A stretch of DNA of 50,890 nucleotides from Rubripirellula sp. (GCA_028823035.1 JAPKCI010000016.1:1-50890); one strand, 5' to 3'; shown: positions 1-9,199, counted from the first letter of the stretch. The notes: a model not told the origin generated them from the letters alone. Translations and numbers: made by a program.

Positions 1-1
1 G

Positions 2-883
2 GCGAACCCAAACACGGCGGCCCAGCAGCCGTTCCCACCATTGAGCCCGGCGGCTCAAGCCCAGCTTCAGGAAGTTCTGAAGAAATGGGAACAGCAAAGC
101 CAATCAATGAAAACGCTTGAATGCCAATTCTTGCGTTGGCATTACGACCACTTCGCGGCGCCGACCAATGTCCCGGCAACCAAAGCAGTTGGCATCATCA
201 AATATGCCGAACCAGACAAAGGTCTGTTCCGCACAGAACAGCTTGTCTTCTTTGCCGGGATGAACGGACAGAACCAGCCCGAATTCAAACCACAACCAAA
301 TCAGTTCGGCGAACATTGGGTCTGCAACGGTCAGCAACTGATTGAATTTGATCGCAGCAAACAAGAGTGCAGGATTCAGGACTTACCGGAAGACATGAAG
401 GGAAAGAACATCGTCAATGGTCCCTTACCGTTTGTATTCAATCTCGATGCAAAACAAATCCAAAAGCGTTACTGGGTACGTCAAGTCGCATCGCCCAACG
501 CTGACATTATCGTCGTCGAGGCGTGGCCCAAGCTGCAAGAGCTACGAGCCCAATACAAACTTGTGCAGATTGCCCTGAACGAAAAAACATACCAACCCCA
601 TGCGTTGTTGATGTATGCTCCCAACTTTCATCCAAAGAACGCACCCAAGTGGGACCATTACGAGTTTCGGGACATCAAGCGGAATGCGATTGGTGCCGGA
701 TTTGCCAAGTTTGTCGGAAACTTCATTCCTGAGAAACCACCTGCCAACTGGAAGATTCACCGACACCAATTTGGCCAGCAGCCTGCTCAGCAACAGGGTC
801 AGCAGCCCGCTCAGCAACAGGGTCAGCAACAAGAGCAACCAGTCCAGCAACAGGCTCAGAACCCTGCGGGACTGAGAGGCTAG
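2..883 (+). CDS. TIGR03009-type planctomycete protein (5' end outside window)
   Basis: The reading frame is open from the first bases of the window, so the true N-terminus and any signal peptide lie to the left; the first in-frame start-like codon inside is a TTG at 41. The visible ~290 residues resemble the planctomycete family TIGR03009, which has a LolA/LppX-like look: an opening helix (QLQEVLKKWEQQSQSMKTL), alternating strands (WVCNGQQLIEFD), and a late 'EFRDIKRN' strand. This suggests an exported protein that may bind lipid or lipoprotein, but no function is established. The C-terminus is a low-complexity Gln/Pro tail with two copies of QQPAQQQG. No partner genes are visible on this side. 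Confidence 0.85.
   Translation, partial: ANPNTAAQQPFPPLSPAAQAQLQEVLKKWEQQSQSMKTLECQFLRWHYDHFAAPTNVPATKAVGIIKYAEPDKGLFRTEQLVFFAGMNGQNQPEFKPQPNQFGEHWVCNGQQLIEFDRSKQECRIQDLPEDMKGKNIVNGPLPFVFNLDAKQIQKRYWVRQVASPNADIIVVEAWPKLQELRAQYKLVQIALNEKTYQPHALLMYAPNFHPKNAPKWDHYEFRDIKRNAIGAGFAKFVGNFIPEKPPANWKIHRHQFGQQPAQQQGQQPAQQQGQQQEQPVQQQAQNPAGLRG
776..823 (+). repeat. 24-bp in-frame tandem repeat (2 copies)
   Basis: Two near-identical 24-bp units encode QQPAQQQG twice within the Gln-rich tail of the first gene; degenerate CAG/CAA-rich sequence follows to about 855. The unit length keeps the frame, so copy-number change would only alter tail length. Confidence 0.85.
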
Positions 884-1215
884 GTCACAGCCATTGCCAG
901 AGAGCAGTCAATCAGGGCATTATTTCTCAAAGTCCTGAAACCTGATGGACGACATGCGAGCTACCCTCTCTGACAGCCCGTTTTCACGCGTTTTTCTGGT
1001 CTGAGCCGACGATGGCAACCTGGCTTGCCGGTTCGACCGAGCGGCCAGAGAACCTTTCCCGCCCCCATTGAAGTCCATTCTGGGCTGCCGATTGACACCG
1101 GATACGGGACTCAACCCGTGGAAAAAAGGTGCGTAATGGATTAAGGTTCGAGGAATCGGGACGTGACATATATCACGCTGTGATTCCATCAAAAAAGCTG
1201 AAGAACTGATCTGCC
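884..1215. other. Intergenic region, no gene seen
   Basis: About 330 bases with no convincing open frame. The only notable element is the palindrome at 1162-1177 listed separately. Confidence 0.6.
1162..1177. promoter_or_regulatory. CRP/FNR-like palindrome upstream of fmdB-like gene
   Basis: The sequence CGTGACATATATCACG is a CGTGA-N6-TCACG inverted repeat, close to the consensus TGTGA-N6-TCACA bound by CRP/FNR-superfamily regulators. It ends 38 bases before the ATG at 1216. No clear -35/-10 pair was identified, so activation versus repression cannot be told. Confidence 0.35.
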
Positions 1216-1533
1216 ATGCCGACCTACGATTACGAATGCGATGCCTGCAGCCACTCGATGGAATTGTTTCAGGGCATTAATGACCCTATCAAGAAAAAGT
1301 GCCCTGAGTGTGGCAAGAACAAGCTGAAACGACTCTTTGGCACTGGCGCGGCCATCGTCTTCAAGGGCAGCGGGTTCTACCAGACCGACTACCGCAGTGA
1401 AGGCTACAAGAAAGCAGCCGCGGCAGACTCGAAGTCCCAATCTGCGGACAAGGGTGGTGAAAAAAGCAAATCAGATTCTAAAAAAACAGAAACCAAGGGT
1501 AGCCAAAACAAGAAAAAATCAGGGGGTGAATAG
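1216..1533 (+). CDS. FmdB-type zinc-ribbon protein
   Basis: A 105-residue protein that opens MPTYDYECDACSHSMELFQ, the hallmark start of the FmdB/CxxC_CxxC_SSSS putative regulatory family. One Zn site is formed by CDAC (near residues 9-12) and CPEC (near 27-30), followed by the usual LKRLFG and 'GSGFYQTDYRSEGY' stretch. From about residue 65 the protein becomes a Lys/Ser/Gln-rich tail, probably disordered, which is common in the family. Despite the name, its role in regulation is unproven. The isochorismatase-fold gene starts two bases after its stop, so the two are almost certainly co-transcribed. Confidence 0.9.
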   Translation: MPTYDYECDACSHSMELFQGINDPIKKKCPECGKNKLKRLFGTGAAIVFKGSGFYQTDYRSEGYKKAAAADSKSQSADKGGEKSKSDSKKTETKGSQNKKKSGGE

Positions 1534-1535
1534 CG

Positions 1536-2096
1536 ATGCCGCACGTTCCCTCGCCACTGCGATTGAATGAACACCGCAGTGCCTTGTTGGTAATCGACCT
1601 GCAGGAAAAACTGTGCCCGGTGATTCCTGCAGCAACGACGGTTGAAACCGAGGTGCGTCGATTGGTGGATGCGGCAGTGCAGATGTCGATTCCCGCCGCA
1701 GCGACGGTGCAATACCCACGGGGCTTGGGACCTTTGATCCCATCACTGCGCCGCGACTTCCCGAATCCTGAAGAAAAATTCGATTTCTCGGCAGCCGTCT
1801 GTCGTCAGTCAATTGATGCTTGGCTGCAAGCAGGTCGGGACCAAATTGTCATCGCGGGAATCGAAACGCACATCTGCATACTGCAGACGGTCCTTGATTT
1901 ATTGGCTGAAGGAATCCGACCATTTGTTGCGGTTCAAGCAGTCGCAGCGCGTCATTCGCTGGACCATGATCTTGCGCTCCATCGCATGCGTGATTGCGGT
2001 GCCACCCTGATCAGTGTCGAATCGGTTCTGTTCGAGTGGTTGCAGACAGCCGATCGACCTGAATTCAAGCTGATCAGCCGCATGGTAAAGTCATGA
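1536..2096 (+). CDS. Isochorismatase-fold cysteine hydrolase
   Basis: The 186-residue protein carries the complete catalytic triad expected of the cysteine-hydrolase (YcaC/isochorismatase) superfamily: Asp in ALLVIDLQ (near 21), Lys in EEKFDFSA (near 85), and Cys in GIETHICILQT (near 113). Length is typical. These enzymes hydrolyse amide or ester bonds in small molecules; the substrate cannot be told from sequence. The protein is predicted cytoplasmic. It is immediately downstream of the FmdB-like gene and no second hydrolase or transporter is nearby, so the context does not narrow the role. Confidence 0.88.
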   Translation: MPHVPSPLRLNEHRSALLVIDLQEKLCPVIPAATTVETEVRRLVDAAVQMSIPAAATVQYPRGLGPLIPSLRRDFPNPEEKFDFSAAVCRQSIDAWLQAGRDQIVIAGIETHICILQTVLDLLAEGIRPFVAVQAVAARHSLDHDLALHRMRDCGATLISVESVLFEWLQTADRPEFKLISRMVKS

Positions 2097-2243
2097 AAAC
2101 CATTGGCTGTAAGGATTTCGCTCCCCAGCCCACATCCCGGTTACAGGTAATCCAACGGAACGTTCCTGTACCCGACAACGATCGCAACACGTCATGTCAG
2201 GACGCACGGAGCGATCGCAACTTGCAGCACAAGGAATGGCAAG

Positions 2244-2612
2244 ATGTCTGATTCGCTTCATCTTCATGAACTTGGAAAGATGACTGTTTTTTATGTGCCA
2301 TCGTACAAATTGGACGATCCTCAATTCTACGAAAACCTGCAGCCGGCCCGCTCATCGATTCACGAGTATCTGATGCATCGCTATCAGGCCTACACTCAGA
2401 CCCCGACACCTGTAAAAGGCTTCTGGGTCAATCACGAGAACATTCCTGTTCACGACGTGATGGAGCGATTCGAAGTTTCATTCCACGTTGAATCGGAATT
2501 CGATCTGCTGATCGAATTCCTGGTCAACCTGTGCAAGCGTCTGGACGAAGACGCAATTTATGTGACTCGGGGTGATCGCAGCTTTCTGGTGACGCGAACG
2601 CAGCGTACTTGA
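2244..2612 (+). CDS. Conserved hypothetical protein, 122 aa
   Basis: The ATG at 2244 is preceded by a purine-rich AAGGAATGGCAAG, a reasonable ribosome site. The product is a soluble, mildly acidic protein with no signal peptide, transmembrane segment or Cys motif. It has an aromatic N-terminal half (YVPSYKLDDPQFYENL) and a C-terminal alpha/beta-looking stretch (RFEVSFHVESEFDLLIEFL). I do not recognise the family. It lies 147 bases after the isochorismatase-fold gene on the same strand and might share its transcript. Confidence 0.6.
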   Translation: MSDSLHLHELGKMTVFYVPSYKLDDPQFYENLQPARSSIHEYLMHRYQAYTQTPTPVKGFWVNHENIPVHDVMERFEVSFHVESEFDLLIEFLVNLCKRLDEDAIYVTRGDRSFLVTRTQRT

Positions 2613-3544
2613 GTCACCTGCGTCATTTGTCGCTAAGTCCAGCTGTTGTTGAACGCACCGAGCCCAACCGCTACTCCTGATCCAAACTCCGGCACCAGCA
2701 GGCGAGTTACTCGCAAAATTGTTGCGGTGCTATGCCAATGGGAACCGGCCGACATGAGCATCCGGCCGGCATGAGCATGCTGGGGGATAACCTGCTGGGT
2801 GCCACATCGTATGCCCAGTTAGCAACTTGGACATACTTGGAAGGTGCTTGGACCATCGTTGCCTTGGCAATTTGGACAAGCTGGCAAAAAACACACGGTT
2901 TGGCAGCCTGGCCTTGAGCGCCGCCGCTGGCTGCGTCTTGTCATGCCTGATCGGGTCGGACATTTCTCGCACAGGCGGTTTTGCATTCCCCCTGATTTTC
3001 GCAGCATTGGCCGCCCTTTCTCCGCACTGCGGTACGGCAGGCGTCCATGAAACAAGACTAGGTTCCAAAGATTCCCAGCCGTCTCATCCCGCAAGAAATC
3101 GCCCAACCAGAACTGGCAAATCTGGCACTTCCAGGAAAAAAACAGTCTCCGCACAGAAATCGATACCAAGACTGCTCCGTTGACTGCGAATCGTCTGGTT
3201 CGTCCTGTTTCTCTCGCTGCTTTGGTCTCGTTGTTTTCAACTAACTTAAAGGTCCTCGCGGGCATGGTCTTCCAGCCATGCTGGTCGACACCCCTATGGT
3301 TGCTCCTAAACCCTGTCCTGCTGCTTTGAACAATCCGGCTCGCTTTCGCAGGCGGGCTTGGCGGACTCGATCTGGCTCGGACGGAGTTCGCCAACAACAC
3401 GATTAGTGACAGACGCACAAATAGACGCACAGACGGGCAAACAGACCGGCAAAATATTGAACCGGTCCTTGCCAGCGTCGTCAGACTCGATCAACATACG
3501 GTGACTGATCAAAATCCACATCAAAATCCATCTGGAATGAAAAA
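2613..3544. other. 930-bp region with no convincing gene
   Basis: Several frames stay open on both strands, but none has a good start, ribosome site or recognisable domain, and they overlap each other. Short direct repeats occur: two AGACGCACA copies near 3412-3432 and two ATCAAAATCCA copies near 3507-3530. A minus-strand frame ends in two CxxC pairs near 2819-2880 (see rejected items). Confidence 0.5.
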
Positions 3545-3727
3545 ATGACTCGTACACTTTTTGCTATGCTGTTTGCCCTTTCGATCGCTTTTGTGTCGGG
3601 CTGTGGCGGAACGACCGAAACAACCTTGATCGAAGTCGAGGCACCCCAAACGACTGATCAGGAAGAAGCAGATTACGAAGCCGAAATGGATGCAGTTGAA
3701 AGCGACGGTGAAGGTGATGAAGGCTAG
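3545..3727 (+). CDS. Small acidic lipoprotein, 60 aa
   Basis: The peptide begins MTRTLFAMLFALSIAFVSGC, a type II signal peptide with a lipobox (VSGC) and Cys at residue 20. The mature part is about 40 residues, very rich in Glu/Asp (EEADYEAEMDAVESDGEGDEG), with no fold evident. Such tiny acidic lipoproteins are frequent in planctomycetes and of unknown role. It sits directly before the GT39/TPR gene on the same strand. Confidence 0.7.
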   Translation: MTRTLFAMLFALSIAFVSGCGGTTETTLIEVEAPQTTDQEEADYEAEMDAVESDGEGDEG

Positions 3728-3776
3728 ACATTGACGCTAGCGGCCAAACTGCCACACCGTCGATTTGTGCAAGACA

Positions 3777-5588
3777 ATGGGTAAACGCAAGAGACGGCGG
3801 TCCGTGCCGACGAGAGACACGACCGAAACTGGCCGCCCCCGAGAGGTTGCGAGTTCAGTTGGCGATTCAGCGTCCGTTTCCAATCAGCTTAAATTTACTC
3901 ATGGAATGCTGCTGGGCATCATTTGCTCAGTGGCATTTTTTTTACGGTTGGTCAATCTTCTTCAAACGGTGGAACTACCGACAATCGTCCAACTGATGGG
4001 CGACGCTCGAGGTTACGTCGACTGGGCCGAGCAAATCGCTGCTGGACACTGGTATGGCGAGGAAACGTTCTACCAGGCCCCACTCTATCCCTACACGCTG
4101 GCTGTGTTGATCAAGGGATTTGGCTCTGGTATTTTTGGACTGCGATTCTTCCAAATCCTCTTGGGAACATTGAGTGTCTACCTGTTGGGTTTGGCAGGTC
4201 GCCATGCCTTCAATCGACGTGTCGGGCTAATCGCCGCCATGATGTATGCGCTGTACCCGCCTGCGATCTATTACGACGGCATCATTCAAAAAACAGCATT
4301 GGCCTCCTTCCTTCTGTGTCTGTTGTTGGCTCAATGTGCGTTCCTGAGCCGCCGAACCTCGAAAAAGTTTTCCCTGCTCACAGGGATGACGCTCGGCCTG
4401 CTCGTGCTAACTCGCGAAAATTCGCTACTCTGGGTTCCCATCATTCCGCTCTGGATGGCTTGGCACATGCCGACGAACCGCTCTGGACGTGTCAAAGCGA
4501 TCGCCTGTTACGGACTTGGGCTCGCCTTGACATTGGTACCGGTAGCCGCCCGAAATGCATCCCTTGGTGGCGAATGGTCGCCCACAACCTTTCAGGCTGG
4601 GCCCAACTTCTACATCGGCAACAACCTGCAATCCAATGGACTGTACCGACCCCTCGTACCCGGTCACGAGACCCCAAAATACGAACGTGCAGATGCTCAA
4701 CGTCTGGCAGAACAGGAAACCGGCCGCGAACTCAGTTCACGACAGGTATCGAGGTTCTGGTTCGAAAAATCCTATAACGAAATTCAACTGGATCCAGTTC
4801 GCTGGGTTCAACTGGTGATGCTCAAGTCACTCATGATTTTCAACCGGTTCGAAGTACCCGACGTCGAGAGCATGCGGGTCTACCGAGATTTTTCAACGCC
4901 CTTGCGGCTGCTCACACCAATCTGGCATTTTGGAATCCTCGGCCCGCTGGCGGTCTGGGGTATCCTTGTCACCCGACATCGATGGCGCCGTCTCTCTCTG
5001 TTTTACGCGTTAACGGTTGTCATGGTAGCTGCGATTGTGATGTTCTTTATCTTGGGGCGTTATCGCGAACCACTGGTTCCGTTACTGATAATTTTTGCAG
5101 CAGGCGGTCTACCAGTGATTCGACAATTACTGCAAACACGAAATTGGAAACGCTACCGTGTGCCGATCGCAACGACGCTGGCAAGCGTCGTGATTTGCAA
5201 CCTGCCGGTTCACGATGAATCGATGCTCAATGCAAGCTCCTACATGAATGTGGGGATCGCGGCGGGCTTGAACGGCGACATGGGCGAATCGATCGATTAC
5301 CTGCACAACGCAATTGAAGCCCGGCCTGACCTCTCCGAAGCATGGGTTAACCTGGGACGGGCCTACGAGCAAAACAACAGCTTGAACAAAGCGATTCGCT
5401 GTTACAAAATTGCACTGGAGGTTGATCCTCTCCTGGAGCCGGTCGATCGTTGGCTGGGATCCGTCTATGAAGAGGTCGGTGATCTTCAACAGGCAGTCAA
5501 TCATTACCAAAGTGCCTTAATCCTCAATCCATCGGATCAACTGGCACGCGAGGGGTTGGAAAGACTCACCAATCAACCGCTGCCATAG
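3777..5588 (+). CDS. GT39-like (PMT/ArnT-type) membrane glycosyltransferase with C-terminal TPR
   Basis: I place the start at the ATG at 3777 (MGKRKRRR); a TTG lies 12 bases upstream. After a basic cytoplasmic stretch there are many hydrophobic segments from about residue 45 to 450. The first loop carries 'MGDARGYVDWAEQIAAG' and 'YQAPLYPYTLAV', the acidic/aromatic pattern of ArnT/PMT-like enzymes that transfer sugars from polyprenyl-phosphate donors on the outer face of the membrane. The last ~120 residues are soluble TPR-like repeats ('ARPDLSEAWVNLGRAYEQ', 'DLQQAVNHYQSALILNP'). Acceptor unknown; glycolipid or protein glycosylation are both possible. About 603 aa. Confidence 0.82.
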   Translation: MGKRKRRRSVPTRDTTETGRPREVASSVGDSASVSNQLKFTHGMLLGIICSVAFFLRLVNLLQTVELPTIVQLMGDARGYVDWAEQIAAGHWYGEETFYQAPLYPYTLAVLIKGFGSGIFGLRFFQILLGTLSVYLLGLAGRHAFNRRVGLIAAMMYALYPPAIYYDGIIQKTALASFLLCLLLAQCAFLSRRTSKKFSLLTGMTLGLLVLTRENSLLWVPIIPLWMAWHMPTNRSGRVKAIACYGLGLALTLVPVAARNASLGGEWSPTTFQAGPNFYIGNNLQSNGLYRPLVPGHETPKYERADAQRLAEQETGRELSSRQVSRFWFEKSYNEIQLDPVRWVQLVMLKSLMIFNRFEVPDVESMRVYRDFSTPLRLLTPIWHFGILGPLAVWGILVTRHRWRRLSLFYALTVVMVAAIVMFFILGRYREPLVPLLIIFAAGGLPVIRQLLQTRNWKRYRVPIATTLASVVICNLPVHDESMLNASSYMNVGIAAGLNGDMGESIDYLHNAIEARPDLSEAWVNLGRAYEQNNSLNKAIRCYKIALEVDPLLEPVDRWLGSVYEEVGDLQQAVNHYQSALILNPSDQLAREGLERLTNQPLP

Positions 5589-5719
5589 AGCCTGTCGGAC
5601 CAAAGTGTCAACTTCGGCAGCGGAAATATAGGGGGCAAACTTGCGAGCCAGCAGTGCCTAGAGAAAGTATTGCCCGTCATGCTCGTTTCGACGCTGGGCG
5701 AATGATCTCATCGATGCCT

Positions 5720-5767
5720 GACTATCGAGCCTGGGGTGAGAATGACTATCGAGTCTGGGGAGAGAAT
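5720..5767. repeat. 24-bp imperfect tandem repeat (2 copies)
   Basis: Units at 5720-5743 and 5744-5767 differ at only two positions (GACTATCGAGYCTGGGGWGA then GAAT). The location appears non-coding. Confidence 0.8.
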
Positions 5768-6106
5768 GCGCGAGGAGATTTTGCTTGGAAATCTCGCCCA
5801 CCCTGCTTCCGAGCCGAAAACCAACGGCTGGCTCTGTTTTTGTTTTTTTCTTTCGATCACCTGCCAACCAACATTTCGAGAAATTTCCGACAAGGCACGA
5901 TCAAAACATCCCCAGAATGACTGCACGCTCGTTTATCTGCTGGTCACCTATCAACGAACTTGGGGGTAAAACCAAATTTTTATAACAACGGAAGAAAATC
6001 ACCGTTTTTGGCGCGATTTAGTGCACTGCTCTGGTGCATACCAAAGATTTTTTAGTTGAAGCCTATGGGAACTCCTGATACTCTAAACAACCAGCTTTTA
6101 CTTTTT

Positions 6107-6128
6107 TGGCGAGTTTCGCCAGTTTTTT
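6107..6128 (+). promoter_or_regulatory. Terminator-like hairpin in the leader of the DUF1559 gene
   Basis: TGGCGA - GTT - TCGCCA followed by G and six Ts forms a short stem with a U-run, ending about 27 bases before the start codon. In shape it is a weak intrinsic terminator, which could act as an attenuator or as the end of an upstream transcript. Confidence 0.4.
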
Positions 6129-6155
6129 GAATTTCTGCACTTTTTGGAGTTAATG

Positions 6156-7418
6156 ATGATTAGAAAAGTTCGCGGTCAGAAAGGTTTCACGCTCGTGGAG
6201 CTCTTGGTCGTGATCGCCATTATTGGTGTTCTCGTCGGCTTGCTGCTTCCCGCAGTCCAAGCTGCACGTGAGGCCGCACGCCGTATGTCTTGTAGTAACA
6301 ACTTCAAGCAAATCGGTTTGGCGATCCACAACTACCATAGCGCTTTCAAGCAACTTCCCAAGCAGGGAACAGGTACTTGGCGCGGTTCCGCAGGTAATGT
6401 TACCAACAATTACAACCGAAACTTCCTTAGTTTCCTTGTACCCATTCTCCCATTCACCGAACAGCAAGCTCTCTGGCAAAAAATTTCTAACCCGAGCCTT
6501 GAAGTGGTTCCCGGGCAAACCATGCCAGGAAACGTGATTGGTGGAATGTGGCCCGCGATGGGTCCCTGCCCTTGGCAAACACGATACGTGCCGTGGATGA
6601 CTCAGGTTCCCACGTACCGCTGCCCGAGTGATCCTGGCTATAGTCCACCGGGAACGGGTCGATCCAACTACGGAGCCTGCATCGGCGACGCCATTGACCG
6701 CAGCCGCGATGGTGGTGTTAACGAGTGGGGTTTCAAGAGCAACTCAAACAACAACGGCAACAAACAAAAAGACCTCACTTGGATGGCAACACGTGCTCGT
6801 GCGTCAATGCGTGGTTTCTTTTGGCCACGACATGATTCGAAATTCCGCGATGTATTGGACGGACTTTCGAACACCGTCGCTTGTGGTGAAATCTGCACGT
6901 CGCTTCAACAACGTGAAGTTAAAGCTGACTTTGCCCGAAACGTGGCTGGCAATGCTTGGGACGCCAACCCAAGCTTATGTGCAGCTGGCAGTCACATCGA
7001 TCCGACTCGCCCCAGCTTTTATTCTCCGTCTGCCAACGTTTCAACAGGTGGAACGCAAATGCGTGGTGTTCGCTGGGCTGACTTCCGACCTCACTACACG
7101 GGCATGGCGACAATCCTGCCGCCCAACAGCCCAAGTTGTCAAAAAGGCGGTGGTGACTACAACGAGTCCATCATGTCAGCAGGTAGTCGGCACCAAGGCG
7201 GTGCTCACGTCCTGATGGGCGACGGTGCGGTCGTGTTTATGACGGACAGTGTCGAATCTGGAGATCAAACGGCACCACCTATCGAACGCGGCTCAGGTGG
7301 TAACCCTGGTTGGATGGGTCCACTAACTGCTCCGGGGCAGAAAAGCCCCTACGGCTTATGGGGTGCCTTGGGTACCAGAGCCGTTGGCGAAATCATTGAG
7401 GAACAGCTCAATCAATAG
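6156..7418 (+). CDS. DUF1559 protein with prepilin-type N-terminal methylation motif
   Basis: GGAG at 6146-6149 is well spaced to the ATG at 6156; an ATG at 6153 is also possible. Residues ~10-35 (GFTLVELLVVIAIIGVLVGL) are a class III prepilin signal: cleavage is expected after the Gly, and the Glu at +5 is present. The segment LPAVQAAREAARRMSCSNN links to the DUF1559 body. Near the C-terminus 'RHQGGAHVLMGDG' is the H-X9-DG motif of the family. Such pseudopilin-like proteins are hugely expanded in Planctomycetes and are probably exported by a type II secretion-like pathway, with unknown function. A single gene with its own leader hairpin and terminator. Confidence 0.95.
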   Translation: MIRKVRGQKGFTLVELLVVIAIIGVLVGLLLPAVQAAREAARRMSCSNNFKQIGLAIHNYHSAFKQLPKQGTGTWRGSAGNVTNNYNRNFLSFLVPILPFTEQQALWQKISNPSLEVVPGQTMPGNVIGGMWPAMGPCPWQTRYVPWMTQVPTYRCPSDPGYSPPGTGRSNYGACIGDAIDRSRDGGVNEWGFKSNSNNNGNKQKDLTWMATRARASMRGFFWPRHDSKFRDVLDGLSNTVACGEICTSLQQREVKADFARNVAGNAWDANPSLCAAGSHIDPTRPSFYSPSANVSTGGTQMRGVRWADFRPHYTGMATILPPNSPSCQKGGGDYNESIMSAGSRHQGGAHVLMGDGAVVFMTDSVESGDQTAPPIERGSGGNPGWMGPLTAPGQKSPYGLWGALGTRAVGEIIEEQLNQ

Positions 7419-7449
7419 CTAGTCACCAACTGGTGTTAGTAAACATCAA

Positions 7450-7477
7450 CCCCACCCGTCTTCGGGTGGGGTTTTTT
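7450..7477 (+). terminator. Rho-independent terminator after the DUF1559 gene
   Basis: Perfect 9-bp stem CCCCACCCG / CGGGTGGGG with a TCTT loop, directly followed by TTTTTT; AA before the stem extends pairing. It begins 32 bases after the stop codon. Confidence 0.95.
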
Positions 7478-7759
7478 CATGGCTGGCCTAGGGAACCTGC
7501 CAGCCTGCGGATTGCAGCCAGCCTGACGTAAATCCAGAAGCGTGGAACAGGTTGTGGAGGCTGATTTCCCCGCTATGGTTCACATCCGTGAACGAGCCCG
7601 CCGCGTTGGGGAAGAATCGTTGCGAGCGTTACCCTGAGAGTGGCTCGTCAACAGGTCCGCAGCGGCCTGCAAGTGACGAGACTGGTTCCGCGATGGACTG
7701 ATTGCCAGAATCAAAATCTCCACCAACAAAGCTTCTACCGCGGATAAATCAGCCCGGAT
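7478..7759. other. Intergenic region, nothing recognised
   Basis: About 280 bases between the terminator and the 3' end of the minus-strand cytochrome gene. No open frame, RNA structure or repeat was convincing. Confidence 0.5.
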
Positions 7760-9199
7760 CTATTCGGGTGTCTTCTTCAGAAACTCATCTGTCGCTTGCT
7801 GATCAACCCGAATGTAGTGATCTCGCAATGGCGGAAAAATGTTGCCGTCCTGCGTTTCAAGATGCAGGTTTTTTGTTGCACGTACCGGCATGTGACAATC
7901 AATGCAGTTGTCCGCCAGTCGCGATCCCAATTCATCCTGCATGCCACACTGCTCCTGCTGGTGGCACTCAAGGCACCGCTTTGAAAACAGACCAAGCTGA
8001 CCCCGCTCATTTCGATGAGGATTATGACACTCAACACACCCCATTTCAGACTGCTTAAAGCAAGCGCTCAGGGCAAGACGCCCCACTTGATTTGTCGTGT
8101 GAACGCCCCTTGACGCATTTTCCGGAACTTCGATGGGGTCATAGTGATCCCCCAACTTGTCACCGGGACGAAATTGAAACGCCTGCTCATTCTTCGGTGC
8201 CTTGTTCGCCGTGTGGCACTGGCCGCAGACATCCATCTGAGCCTGACGTGATAGCTTGCTCGGCACCTGAATGTGTTTCGACTTCTTGTCGCCGGGGTGG
8301 GATCGATGATAGTCAATGTGATCTTTTCCGGGACCATGGCATCGCTCGCAGGAAATGCCAAGAATCATCGACTTGGGCGTGTAGTGGTTGTTGGCTTTGC
8401 GATAATCCACGTAGGTAACGTGACAATCAAGGCAGCCAGAGCGGATGGGACGGGAATAAATCGCATCACCATCAAGAAAACCAGGGCTGTTGATCCATGC
8501 ACCAGGGTCAGACAGGTGGGTACAATTCATCTGAAACAACTGATCACCATGCCAGTACAAGTACGTTTCCGCCATTTTGGATGACCCGATCACGATGTGA
8601 AACGGCACCTCGAACCCCCAATCAAAGAAATTGACCGTCTGGAACAGTTGGTCTCCTCTCTGTTCCATCGTAAAAAAGACTTCCGGGACACTGGTGTTCA
8701 TGCGATTGTGCCCCTCTTCAAACGAACCCGATACTTCCTCGGGCAGGGCGAGCCGGCTGGTGCGATGGTGCGCCGTGTGGATGAATGATTGATGTTTCTC
8801 TGCGTGACACTCCTGACAGGCATCGGCTCCCAAGAACCCCGGATTCGGATTGAGGGGCTCGGAGTCGGGCGGTGGCAGCGGCAGGCTTCCCGGTTCGAAT
8901 GGGATCTGGACCCCGGAATGACTATCGGGTTTGCCGATGAACCAGAAATTTTCAACCCGATCAATTTCCGACAAGAGGTAATCCGGAAGCTGCTGTCCTC
9001 GTCCCTGCTCGGCCAGCAAAGCCAGATCTGTTTTCGCCCGTTCTGATGCTGCTAACTCGGCCGATTTCCGCTTCGCCTTTCCCTGAACCAACGCATCCAT
9101 ATCCGCATCGTTCGGACCGTTATCGGCGGGTAACAACCAGAGCCAGCAACCGGCGACAGCGGCGAGCCCAACGAGGGCGACTAAGAGATTACGTTGCAT
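7760..9199 (-). CDS. Seven-heme c-type cytochrome, membrane-anchored or exported
   Basis: The 479-residue protein starts with a hydrophobic segment (LLVALVGLAAVAGCWLWLL), a signal peptide or anchor. Between residues ~128 and ~435 it has seven CxxCH motifs: CQECH, CLDCH, CERCH, CGQCH, CVECH, CLECH and CIDCH. The N-terminal heme block (GADACQECHAEKHQSF) and a central 'ISCERCHGPG' block match blocks of the divergent 8-heme neighbour, so the two are paralogs. It is expected to act as a periplasmic electron-transfer or redox enzyme. No copper or molybdenum partner, and no catalytic CxxCK heme, is visible. Start codon ATG at 9199. Confidence 0.93.
   Translation of the reverse strand: MQRNLLVALVGLAAVAGCWLWLLPADNGPNDADMDALVQGKAKRKSAELAASERAKTDLALLAEQGRGQQLPDYLLSEIDRVENFWFIGKPDSHSGVQIPFEPGSLPLPPPDSEPLNPNPGFLGADACQECHAEKHQSFIHTAHHRTSRLALPEEVSGSFEEGHNRMNTSVPEVFFTMEQRGDQLFQTVNFFDWGFEVPFHIVIGSSKMAETYLYWHGDQLFQMNCTHLSDPGAWINSPGFLDGDAIYSRPIRSGCLDCHVTYVDYRKANNHYTPKSMILGISCERCHGPGKDHIDYHRSHPGDKKSKHIQVPSKLSRQAQMDVCGQCHTANKAPKNEQAFQFRPGDKLGDHYDPIEVPENASRGVHTTNQVGRLALSACFKQSEMGCVECHNPHRNERGQLGLFSKRCLECHQQEQCGMQDELGSRLADNCIDCHMPVRATKNLHLETQDGNIFPPLRDHYIRVDQQATDEFLKKTPE

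Larger units (their letters stand above)
5589..6155. other. Intergenic/leader region before the DUF1559 gene
   Basis: No gene is supported. It holds a 24-bp tandem repeat (5720-5767), an AT-rich stretch from about 5960, a weak promoter-like pair (TTGAAG at 6056, TACTCT at 6079, 17-base spacer) and a hairpin with a T-run at 6107-6128, all reading toward the DUF1559 gene. Confidence 0.5.

Noticed and set aside
2707-2856. Minus-strand 49-residue frame with a plausible AAGG before ATG
   Set aside because: Too short, no signal or motif beyond a few Cys residues, and it lies in a region where many frames are open.
2819-3430. 203-residue minus-strand frame with an N-terminal hydrophobic run and two CxxC pairs near its end
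   Set aside because: Composition is Arg/Ser-heavy, the start lacks a ribosome site and no domain is recognisable; the CxxC pairs sit in a short stretch that also reads in other frames.
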